From positions 602,796 to 666,795 of the forward strand of contig OZ025826.1 in the NCBI GenBank assembly GCA_964019425.1: a DNA stretch of 64,000 nt, given 5' to 3'. The position numbers were made by a program, and so were the translations under genes. Numbering within the stretch: position 1 is the stretch's first letter; each line of letters starts with the position of its first letter. This document shows, piece after piece, positions 18,511 through 27,869 of this stretch. The notes under the pieces were generated by a model. The model was not told where the DNA came from and made no database searches. It saw only the letters and a list, made by a program, of their open reading frames with translations. The stretch is from Flectonema sp. DT1601 (Eukaryota; Euglenozoa; Diplonemea; Diplonemida; Diplonemidae).

Positions 18511-20805
18511 ATGTGGAACAAAGGTGATCGCGTTGTGATTTCCGGTGATGTTGAGACTCTAAAGAGTTCGATTATAGCAACCCCAGACTTAATCTGGAGA
18601 AATGAATACCAAAAAGTTGTTGATAAACAAGGAATAATTGTTAACGTTCATGAGGGTTATGCCGAAGTTGAAATCAGTACTGATGTTACCCTATCCATAC
18701 CATTTAAGTCAATAAAAGCAGCTGAACCATCATCACCAACAATACAAGCAGGGAATTTTTCCCCAAGCTCAGCAATAGAAGCTGGATCGAGTATATCAGT
18801 CACGTCTGAAAAGAGACTTCGAAGATCATTGGCACAACATCAGATGACTTGGTTAGAAAACTTCTCTAACATCTGTGATAAGAAGGGCTCTGTAGTAAAA
18901 GTTCAAGAAAACACTGTAGTGGTACAAGTTTCCGGTGAAACATGCAAGATACCCGTCGACTGTGTTTATGCGTTGAAGGGTCAGGAGATCCATTCAAACA
19001 TGCATATTGACCCAATACCCTACGATAACAGTATACTTGATCCAAAACGGAAAAGTATGAGTGATGAATCGTTAGCGTTAGCAGTCTCTATGAGAGTTTT
19101 GGTTTGTTCAGAAGCTGAACTTAAGAAATTAGTATCTGAAAAAACTGACATCGTGTGGGATTCAACGTTACATCCACGTGCTTGTGGTAAACCAGGAATA
19201 ATAAAAAGTATTAAGCAATATTTAATAACTATTCACATCGCTCACAGTCCTCACACCGTCATAATCCCAGCAAAAGGTTTAACAGTCATACCACCACTCA
19301 GTGTTGGAATTCAGGTTAGCATTTGCCCATCAAAAAGTGATTTAAAAAAACTTGTAGAAATGCATCCAGAAGACCTAATGTGGGATGAAGGAGTCTACTC
19401 TCCAATTTTAGGTAAGAAAGGAACAATAGTTGAAATCGATGATGATCTCATAGACGTTGATACGCAAGGGAATTCTGTAACAATACCAGTAGGTGGTCTC
19501 TCTGAACGCAGCGATGCTGTTGAAGACATGTCACCAAAACACATTTCATCAGAAGTTATTCTGTCACCACCAAAAGAACAATCAAAAAGTGAAGTAATTG
19601 AGAAGGGTGCTGTGGTAGTTATCTCAGTGTCTACGTCTGAGTTGAGGAAATTAATTTCTAAAGAAGATGAAGACGATATCATGTGGGACGATGATTCGCA
19701 TACTGGGATTAGTGGTAAAACCGTAACAATAATTGACATTGATGATCGTATCCTCGATGTTAAACTTCCTAATTCTGATGTTGTTTCTATCCCTCGCACA
19801 GCTGTGTCTTTCGAATCACAGATACCGAAGGCTGTTGTCGCAGCAAAGCCACAGGCTGCTACTCCACAAAAACTTAAAGCTGGTATCACTATTCAAGTAT
19901 GTGATTCTGGGTCTCAACTAAAACGAGAGATCAAAAAATATCCTGAAGACTTAGAATGGGACGATGATGTCCATGGTAATATCTGCGGTAAAAAGGGAAC
20001 CGTTGTCTCAATTGAGGACGGCATCGTAGACCTGACGCTCGCTTCAGGAGATGAAGTTTCGGTTCCTGAAAGCTGCGTCTCAACAACTATTACCTCATCA
20101 GTGGCAAAGCCAAAAGCAGTCCAACCTATTCCTGTCCAAGTTCCTGCAAAGAAAGCAAGCATTTCATATAAAAAGGGAATGGTTGTGCAGATCTGTAGTT
20201 CGAAATCTGACTTACAGCGTATTATTAAAAAGTACCCAGACGACCTTGAATGGGATGAGCCAACACATGGAGCTGCAGTTGGAGCTACTGGAACCGTTAT
20301 TGATATCGATGAATCAATTCTTGACGTACGAACTAACAGTTGTACTGTTTCAGTTCCCTCTGATGCTGTCAGTCTTGTTAGCGATGCTTCAAAAGCGAAA
20401 CCTGCAGTTGTCGCTCCCCAAGCAGCCTCCCCTGTTGGACCTGCTGGGAGATTCTTCCTCGACAACCCTACAGACTTGACACACCACTTCGTCCGATGTA
20501 AATTAAAGCTCCCATCCTCACCAACTCAATTAGCTGGAAAGCCAGTTAGACTAATAAAACAAATAAATCCAATTGCTGCTGAAGTTGAATGGGAAGGTGG
20601 AGTCGCAACAGTGCCAATGGCTGTATTACAAGTTAAGGGACTACAACTTGAAGGGAGAGCGAAGCAAAGTGCACCTCCAGGAAAGAGTAATATTCCTCCA
20701 CCGTTAGGGGCAAAGGCGAATACTCCGGGTCCTTACAGTAATCAGAAACCTGGAAGTACACTTAAGAAGGTTGGTGAAACAAAAGGTTGTTGTCTTATTC
20801 AGTAG
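18511..20805 (+). CDS. Tandem MIB-like (SH3-type) repeat protein with CaaX tail
   Basis: A single exon of 764 residues. At least seven repeats of about 65-70 residues share the pattern V.I..S...LKK.I...PEDL.WD...HG..GK.GTV..ID..I.DV......VS.P. An eighth degenerate unit lies near residue 665. The pattern resembles the SH3-like REP units of the mind bomb and KEG ubiquitin ligases, which bind substrate tails, but there is no RING or ankyrin part. Pro/Ala-rich linkers separate the repeats. The protein ends Gly-Cys-Cys-Leu-Ile-Gln, a CaaX box with Gln at X (typical of farnesylation) beside a second cysteine that could be palmitoylated. This suggests a lipid-anchored adaptor or substrate receptor. 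I chose the ATG one base after the acceptor. An in-frame extension back to 18454 runs into a dispersed repeat and is unlikely to be coding. Confidence 0.8.
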   Translation: MWNKGDRVVISGDVETLKSSIIATPDLIWRNEYQKVVDKQGIIVNVHEGYAEVEISTDVTLSIPFKSIKAAEPSSPTIQAGNFSPSSAIEAGSSISVTSEKRLRRSLAQHQMTWLENFSNICDKKGSVVKVQENTVVVQVSGETCKIPVDCVYALKGQEIHSNMHIDPIPYDNSILDPKRKSMSDESLALAVSMRVLVCSEAELKKLVSEKTDIVWDSTLHPRACGKPGIIKSIKQYLITIHIAHSPHTVIIPAKGLTVIPPLSVGIQVSICPSKSDLKKLVEMHPEDLMWDEGVYSPILGKKGTIVEIDDDLIDVDTQGNSVTIPVGGLSERSDAVEDMSPKHISSEVILSPPKEQSKSEVIEKGAVVVISVSTSELRKLISKEDEDDIMWDDDSHTGISGKTVTIIDIDDRILDVKLPNSDVVSIPRTAVSFESQIPKAVVAAKPQAATPQKLKAGITIQVCDSGSQLKREIKKYPEDLEWDDDVHGNICGKKGTVVSIEDGIVDLTLASGDEVSVPESCVSTTITSSVAKPKAVQPIPVQVPAKKASISYKKGMVVQICSSKSDLQRIIKKYPDDLEWDEPTHGAAVGATGTVIDIDESILDVRTNSCTVSVPSDAVSLVSDASKAKPAVVAPQAASPVGPAGRFFLDNPTDLTHHFVRCKLKLPSSPTQLAGKPVRLIKQINPIAAEVEWEGGVATVPMAVLQVKGLQLEGRAKQSAPPGKSNIPPPLGAKANTPGPYSNQKPGSTLKKVGETKGCCLIQ

Positions 20806-21214
20806 ATTTGGATAGACAATAGTCAACAATACTATTCAACATTTCAACGGGTCGGCTCCCAAGTGTGTGTCGTAGTGATCACCTGTACTAGCCAATTATG
20901 AATAAATTGAAACTTCCACAGAAGGAGTGTATTTTCTTTTTTATGTTTTCCGCTGTCTTCCCCATGTTTTTTTCTTTTTTTTTTCCCCCCTTTTTTTTTT
21001 CTTTTGCTTCTTCACTTTCTATGTGGTTGATGTGACCCATGTTTGTTGTTTTCATTTAGTAAAATATATATGTGATGGTTTAATACACCTCGATGGCAGT
21101 CCTTTTGTGACAAAAATCGTGCGGAGAACGTCAAAATAATCAGCAATAAAAAGGAAATCGTTATTTCCAAACTACGTATATATCTGTCACTACTGTCTAC
21201 TATGAATGCGAAGG

Positions 21215-21245
<31 letters not shown>

Positions 21246-21894
21246 GTCAGTAAATTTATCGTTTTTTTCTCCTTAAGTTGAACCCCCGTACCCCTTTAGA
21301 AGTTCCAGTTTGGTGATGTTTTTTTCTTCTTTTTTTTTTTTTTTTTTTTCTTTCAAAAGTGAGTTACTGACAAGTAGTGGACTAAGTGGGCTACTACCGC
21401 TCCGTGTGGTCTCAGCCTTGAAGGATACTACTTTGTGTTTATATCTGTCGTGCCTTTTTTTTTTTTTTTTTCATTCTGTAAAATTTTTTTTTTCTATGAG
21501 AAAAAAAAATAAAGAACAAAAAGTAATACAAAATAGAGGAGACATGGAGAACATTGAAAAAAAAAATTAAAAAAAAAAAAAAAACTACTTTTTCAACAAG
21601 AAATATTTTCCAACTGAATTGAGTTTGGGAAATCTTGTACAGTGAAAAAAGTTTTTGCTTTCCATTTTTCAGATCCTCACGTGTTAGGAGGGAGACTGCG
21701 AAGCTTTCTTCTAATACGAGGAGTACTATAAGAAGGATTGCCGTGAATTTCTTTGCCTTTTAGGAATTATTTGGTCTTTTTTTTTTTTTTTTTATCCCCC
21801 TCAGATTTTATCATCGCTACCCCCATAGAAGTATTTTAAAGTAAGTTTGTCTCTTGTTTTCTACATCTTAATAGTGAAGCGAATAACAGATACG

Positions 21895-21931
<37 letters not shown>

Positions 21932-22253
21932 GCAAAACAAGGTAAAATAGAATATATAAAGATTAATAAAAAAAGAAGGCCAGCCATCAAGTGATGGAAA
22001 TAAAAAAAAAAAAATACTTTGGGGTCCTGACTTCTGTTTTTATGTCTGCAGGTACAACCAAGTAAAGGAACTTTAAAAAAAAATTAATTAAAAAAATTTC
22101 CCCCCTCTTGTTCACTTGAAAACAAACTCTAATTATGAAAAATCTTTTATTTGTTTTCCTTTTATCGATACTCATGAAGGTTTTACGATATATCTCAATA
22201 TATTTCTTCAACATACCTTCCCATCAGGTCTCTATTCGTATCGACTGAATGGA
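20806..22253. other. Intergenic, long poly-A and poly-T tracts
   Basis: Homopolymers dominate: A-runs of about 30 at 21214-21244 and 21895-21926, and several T-runs. AATAAA at about 20903 may serve the preceding gene. TTCCCATCAG (AG 22226-22227) is the likely acceptor for the ERO1 fusion gene. No other gene is seen. Confidence 0.45.
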
Positions 22254-25200
22254 ATGAGCGCTTGGTTTGTTGCAGCGTTGGTGTTGGGTGCTGTTTCCGG
22301 AAGTCTACGAGAAGATGTGAAATGCAATGTTGAAACAGTAGAGAAGGCAAACACCCAACAGTTAGGTACAATTCTTGAAGAATTAGGTAACACGACATTC
22401 TTCAGATTATTCAGAGTAAATTTAGAAAGAGTATGTCACAGAGAGAATGATGACGCTACATGTGGAGGTGGACCAAGCGAACCACTGGGATTCGGAGCAA
22501 AAACAGAAAAGGAACCTCAAAAGTGTGACCTCGCTATCGATCAAGGTTTTGGAATGCAAGGTTTTGGTATGGCTGTAGATACACAATTATCTGAAAAAGA
22601 AGTGGCGGTCACCAGCGATGGTGAACCCTGCGAACCCTCTCGCCCAGAATTCTGGCTAGACATCTGCAGCAATATACCAACTGAATCATCAGAGCATGTT
22701 AATTTAGTTAAAAATCCTGAAGCCTACACGGGATTTAACGGAACAGAAGTATGGAATCGAATCTATCAGGAAGCTAACCCTGCTCAACACGACACATCTG
22801 AACTTTGTTTTGAAGAAAGAGTTTTGTATAAATTATTAAGTGGGATGCACGCATCAATAAACATTCACATCTCTAATTCCTACTACCCTCCAACAAAGGC
22901 ATCACCGGGGTACAAGCCTAACCCTAAGAGGTTTATTGAGCAATACACTGATAAGCAACAATATCTCAGTAACTTACACTTTACATTCTTAGTGGCGTTG
23001 AGAGCATTATCAAAACTAAGTCCCCTTGAGGGACATCTTATGAAAATGATAGCGACGGGTGATTCTACCGAAGATCATAGAGCGAAGTCACTCTTGGGTA
23101 GACTACTTGGAGCTCAAATAATGCAGTCCTGCAGTCCTGTTTTCAGTGCTTTTGACGAGTCGTTAATGTTTCAACAGCCTGAGTGTGAAGCCGAACTCTC
23201 TCAGCAAAAAACAAAATTCAAAAACGTTTTTCATAATATCAGTAAAGAACTCGACTGCGTAACATGTCAGAAATGTAAACTTCATGGAAAGCTATTCTTG
23301 TTAGGAATTGGTACTGCTTTAAAGATATTACTCGTACCTGGTGACTTGCTACAGAAGGAACCAATAAGTCAAGATGAGTTAGTAGCTCTAATAAATGCTT
23401 TAGGAAAGATGAGTTCTTCAATAATGCACATCAATGCATTGCAAAAACTAGCTGAAGAAGAAAGTGAGGATGACGATGATCAGGCTACTGGCATTGATGG
23501 AATGCAACAAGGGATTGGTCAACAGGAAGACACCAGTGTGATCTCATTCAAGACTGTCGATACAGCAATTGGAAGAATAGCTTCTGGAAGACGATTAAAT
23601 CTTTTATCTGATGAACAAGAAGCACAACTCCTCGATCTTTCATTGAAAACCGAAAATGATCATCTCCGCAATGGAATTCTATCCCTCGCACGGCATTACT
23701 CGGATGAAGACTTCTCCAGACACGCACTCCGTACTATTCTTTCTGAAGACTCACAGTCTGAATCAAAGATCGATGTCATTATAGTTGGTGGTGGTCTAGC
23801 TGGACTCACTGCTTCTCTATCTCTAGTAGACGATGGGTACAAGGTATTATTAATAGAAAAGGAATCACTCATTGGAGGTAATTCTGCCAAGGCATCATCG
23901 GGAATAAACGGAGTTTCAAAAACACTATTTCAAGAAAATGACACCACTGAAATATTCTTGTCCGACATGCTCACAGGTGGAGGTATGAATAAAAGCACTC
24001 CGTTGATATCAACTTTTGTTAACGAATCGGGTTCAGCTGTGGAATACTTAAGAACTAGAGTTGGTATGGATCTTAGTCAGGTTGTTCAAATGGGAGGACA
24101 TAGGTATCCTCGTACTTACAGACCATTACATGGGATGGCTGGCGCTGAAATCACTCTTTCACTCAACGCTAAAGCGGAAGAGTCACCACTCTTTACTTAC
24201 AAAAAGAAAACACGCGCCTTGCAACTTTTAACATCAACATCTGGAGCAGTTACAGGAGTCAGAATGCAAACCGTTGGTGAAGAACCAATTGACGTTTATT
24301 CAACAGGTGTCGTTCTTGCAACTGGTGGGTTTGCATTGGGAAGATCAAATGATTCGTTTCTAAATAAGTATCGTCCTGATTTAAATTCATTCGCATCCAC
24401 TAACGGAAAGTGGTGTACTGCTGACGGTCACAAAATGGCTGGTGAGTTGGGAGCTAACATGGTAAACATGAGTCAGATTCAGGTTCACCCAACAGGATTT
24501 ATAGACCCTCGTTCACCTGATCATGCAACAAAAACACTTTGCGCTGAAATGCTTCGTGGACTTGGTGCGGTTTTACTTCTAAGAAATGGATCTCGATTCG
24601 TTAACGAATTGGGAACTCGAAAACACATTTCTTCAACGATGAGAGAGATCGACGATTCACTCGAATTTATAATTTTAATCGGAGAAAAGACATCGGAACT
24701 GGCAGACAAACACACAAAACTATACTCCACAAAGGGTCTGCTTAAGGTATTTTTTATTTTTATTAGTATTTTCTTATATATGCTTTACTTTTTTTCGTTT
24801 AAAGACTATGAAATAAAATAAAAAACCAACAGGAGTTCGAAAGCCTGTCAGATGTTAGTTCTTGGATGGGAATTCCAACCGAAAATTTGGATGAAACCAT
24901 CGCAACTTATGACGGGATTGCTGAAGCAAACAAAGATCCGTTTGGAAAAGAACAGTTTAAAGGGACTCCTCTAATGGGATCTAAGAAATGGTTTGCTGGA
25001 AAAGTCACACCAGTACTACACTACTCAATGGGTGGATTAGAGACAGATGAAATGGGAAGAGTACTAAAATCCGACAAGACTAGAATAACAGGCTTATACG
25101 CGGCAGGTGAAATCACTGGAGGGCTACACGGACACAACCGCTTAGGAGGAAATGCTCTAACTGAATGCGTGGTGTTTGGAAGACAAGCAGCAAAAGCTTT

Positions 25201-25504
25201 ATCATCAGACCTACTACAAAAGACAAAACCAGCAGCAGCACCACAGAAAAAGACTAAGAAAAAAGATGCTTGGAAAGACAATAAAATATCCATGGAAGAA
25301 GTCTCTAAGCACTCAACACCAGAAGACTGCTGGAGTGTTATTCACGGTGAGGTGTATGATCTGACTGACTTTATTGAAGAACACCCTGCTGGACCAGAAG
25401 CGATTACAAACATCGCCGGTAAGGATGGAACTGATGACTTTGACTTGGCTCATAGCAAGGCAACTCTTGCTGTCTTTAAACCAGTTGGAGTGTTAGAAAA
25501 ATAA
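22254..25504 (+). CDS. ERO1: ERO1-fumarate reductase-cytochrome b5 fusion, secretory
   Basis: Exons 22254-24746 and 24833-25504 flank an 86-nt phase-0 intron and encode about 1,054 residues. A signal peptide (residues 1-17, MSAWFVAALVLGAVSG) leads into an ERO1 domain (20-420). It has CNVETVEKAN, FRLFRVNLERVC, YTGFNGTEVWNRIY, SGMHASINIHIS and the CxxCxxC active site (Cys335, Cys338, Cys341) followed by the family's GIGTALKIL. After an acidic linker comes a soluble fumarate reductase: FAD loop GGGLAG (512-517), His745 in VHPTG, Arg781 in RFVNE, His894 in HYSMGG and Arg934 in HNRLGGN, all matching the known catalytic set. A cytochrome b5 domain (978-1050) has haem ligands His1015 (HPAG) and His1038. 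Both ERO1 and reductase lie in the first exon, so the fusion needs no gene-model guess. ERO1 oxidises PDI; soluble fumarate reductases take electrons from flavins. The chain could pass disulfide electrons to fumarate. No KDEL-type tail is seen. Confidence 0.93.
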
Positions 25505-26286
25505 TTACATGATCCTGCACCTAAAGTATTACTTTTTGTAGCAGTTATCAGGAAGCCCTGATAGACTCCCTTTACTAACTACAAGACTGCTCCCTAACAC
25601 AGCAGTAAATCTTCACAGTTATTGGCCAAGACTCCAGTTCAACTGTTAGAACGTCCTTCTATCTCTTTTATGATAAGGTGTACACGATTGTTGGTTGTAC
25701 CTCTTGTTCGCTGTCAGAACATAACACTTGTTTCAGTTATTTGGTTACTGTGGTATAAACTCAAAAAAAACCTTCGTATCTGAAAATGAGTGATATTTTC
25801 TCATTTTTTTTTTTTTTCTTTTTTTGTGTTGCAGATGTTCCTCTCGTATAACTCTATTGAGGGATATATGAGAATTCTGTTTATATTATTTATTTTTTTT
25901 TTTTCTTTGGAAGTCAACGCGACAACTGACTTTCAATAATCACTGAAAAAGAAGGGGAGGGGGGGAAAAAAGAATCATTCGGATTAGCCTTGGTTATATT
26001 TTGTTGAACGCAGCCCGACCTGGGCGTAGGTGGTCTGCAAGGCAGCGATGATGACGTTCCCTTTAGAGACTAACGCCCTGACTTCTCCAGCCGCTGCTGC
26101 AGAGTCTGCTTGCAGTTGGCCATGTCCGGCTGGAGTACGGTGTTGGGATGCACGCATAGTTTTTTTTGTTGAACGCAGACAGAATCCTGTCGCACAGGGA
26201 AATAAATCACGACCACAGGAAATTCAATTTGAATAGTTTCCTGAATAGTTTTTTCTCCGACTACGTTGATAAAAAAAAAGAACGGG

Positions 26287-26319
<33 letters not shown>

Positions 26320-26592
26320 ACGAAACGTAAAAGAGAGTGACGGTATATTAGGCGGAGAGGAGAAAGGAAGACAAAAAAAAAAAAAAAAATAAAGTGAAAA
26401 AGCACTACGCTTTTTTAAAACTAAAATTAACACAGTACCGAAGAACATGGAAAGCCTAGAAGGCGGCCGTTAAAGTGTTGCCGTGTATTAAAAAAAAAAA
26501 AAAAAAAAATGTTCTGGTTGTTTGAATAACGAGTAATATGATAGGAATGTTTTTAATATTCTTCCTCCACACAGCACGATCCCTTAAATTAA
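25505..26592. other. Intergenic, contains GC-rich insertion
   Basis: T- and A-rich spacer, with the GC-rich segment 26001-26178 listed separately and an A-run of about 30 at 26289-26318. CCTCCACACAG (AG 26573-26574) is the acceptor for the next gene. No + strand gene is seen. Confidence 0.45.
26001..26178 (-). other. GC-rich insertion flanked by 13-bp direct repeats, coding-like relic
   Basis: TTGTTGAACGCAG occurs at 26001-26013 and 26166-26178. The segment between has much higher GC than its surroundings. On the - strand it reads like protein (CVHPNTVLQPDMANCKQ, and further on KGNVIIAALQTTYAQVGL in another frame), so it looks like a broken fragment of a gene of different base composition. 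The flanking repeats resemble a target-site duplication. The source is not recognised. Confidence 0.45.
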
Positions 26593-27489
26593 ATGAGTAG
26601 TTTGGTACTAACAATTTTGATTGCAACATGCAGTCAGCTCGTACCTCGACATATCAAGGCCTGTTCTAATAACAGCCATTGCACCATATACGGAGATGCC
26701 TCAGCAACGTGTAATCCTGTTGGACTCGGAAGGTGTGTTTGTCAACAAGGTTATTCAAACATTGCTTATAACAGTCAGCTGTACTATACGTGTATAGCGG
26801 ACACATCTGGCGTACAGGGAATGCAACAACTGGTAGATGTGACAATATGGATGCAATATACTAACTCTAGATGCACTGGCACTGACCACAAATCAGCAGA
26901 ACCTGACTTTTCTGATGCTATGAGAAATCTTATTTTACTACCCGGAGCAACTGAGACTTACATTGCGACTTTGTACTGTTTGAGAAATCGAAGAATAGGA
27001 GGCGTTGTGAAGGCTCGCATACCACTTCAAAGTATTTTTGATAAAATGACTATTCTATCAACCACACTACCAGAAGCAATAAGACGTAATACTTTACTTT
27101 TGACATCGCTTGGTGATGTAGTGGAAGGAATGAATGCTTCAGCAGATCCAAATATAAAACTTTGTACAGAAACTGTTGAAGAAGGAAGCTGCTGTGTTCC
27201 CCCTCAAGTAGAACAGAACGGAGTGTGTCTCGCACCTCACTTAGTATGGGATCCAAAATCATCTACTGATGACGGTAGCTTGAGTAATGGAATTATTGCA
27301 GCTATTGTTTGTAGTATTTGCCTGTTTATTATTCTCACTGTCGTTGGTCTCTGTTATCACTTCTCTAAACCGCGAGAAGGTGAATTCGACGTGAGCATTC
27401 CAACAGACCCTCTCCCAGATGCCGAGACTTCAAAAAACTTAAAGAGCGTTAAAAGTTTAAAAAGTATGAAAGAAACAAAACAAATTTAA
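26593..27489 (+). CDS. Cysteine-rich type I membrane protein
   Basis: A single exon of 298 residues; the ATG lies 18 nt after a CCACACAG acceptor. Residues 1-22 are a likely signal peptide. Residues 24-70 are an EGF-like or similar small cysteine-rich module (CSNNSHC...CNPVGLGRCVCQQGY). A mid-domain of about 130 residues follows, then a second cysteine cluster (CTETVEEGSCCVPP...GVC). One membrane helix spans about 237-258. The 40-residue cytosolic tail is basic, with a KSVKSLKSMKETK repeat. It is probably a surface or endomembrane protein. I do not recognise a named family, and no link to the ERO1 fusion next door can be shown beyond shared secretory targeting and abundant disulfides. Confidence 0.75.
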   Translation: MSSLVLTILIATCSQLVPRHIKACSNNSHCTIYGDASATCNPVGLGRCVCQQGYSNIAYNSQLYYTCIADTSGVQGMQQLVDVTIWMQYTNSRCTGTDHKSAEPDFSDAMRNLILLPGATETYIATLYCLRNRRIGGVVKARIPLQSIFDKMTILSTTLPEAIRRNTLLLTSLGDVVEGMNASADPNIKLCTETVEEGSCCVPPQVEQNGVCLAPHLVWDPKSSTDDGSLSNGIIAAIVCSICLFIILTVVGLCYHFSKPREGEFDVSIPTDPLPDAETSKNLKSVKSLKSMKETKQI

Positions 27490-27652
27490 GAAAAAAGACA
27501 AGAGTAGCACGTCGACTCTTCACATCAGGTATGATGTAATAATTTGATTGCCTTGCAGTTGTTTTGGATATGTAGGAGAATGATTATTATTTACGTTTCT
27601 ATTTTTATCCATAATTGATATAGTTACTGTGTTTGTTATTGTAGTTTGATGA

Positions 27653-27740
27653 TACAACCCGACACGTTCCGCCATTGGCGGCTCGACCCTTTAGCTATCC
27701 CCCTTCCAAGTCCCCATTAGGTATTCATAGTCGGGTTGTA
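27653..27740. ncRNA. Structured RNA candidate with perfect 11-bp closing stem
   Basis: TACAACCCGAC (27653-27663) pairs perfectly with GTCGGGTTGTA (27730-27740). Inside, CCGCC-ATT-GGCGG (27669-27681) makes a tight hairpin, and the rest is C-rich, unlike the surrounding AT-rich spacer. An Sm-like word ATTTTTTG lies 19 nt downstream (27759-27766). It could be a small RNA, a structured 3' UTR element of the upstream gene or a small palindromic element. Orientation is not determined, and no snRNA family was recognised. Confidence 0.4.
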
Positions 27741-27869
27741 GAGTTAATTAGTAGGTTCATTTTTTGTTCTCTGACAGTTTTTTTTTTAATAAAAAAAAAA
27801 GTATATAAAATTTTGTTTTAAGAAAAAAAAAATGATAAAATCAAAACTTTCGCACAGAAACAACACGAT

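Noticed and set aside
22116-22253. 46-residue N-terminal extension of the ERO1 fusion
   Set aside because: It begins at TTG and is hydrophobic noise; the ATG at 22254 starts a good signal peptide and follows an acceptor.
27601-27800. Spliced-leader RNA or box C/D snoRNA gene
   Set aside because: There is an Sm-like word and TGATGA/CTGA words, but no leader-GT junction, terminal stem or target can be shown; such words are frequent in T-rich DNA. Kept only as a structured-RNA candidate.
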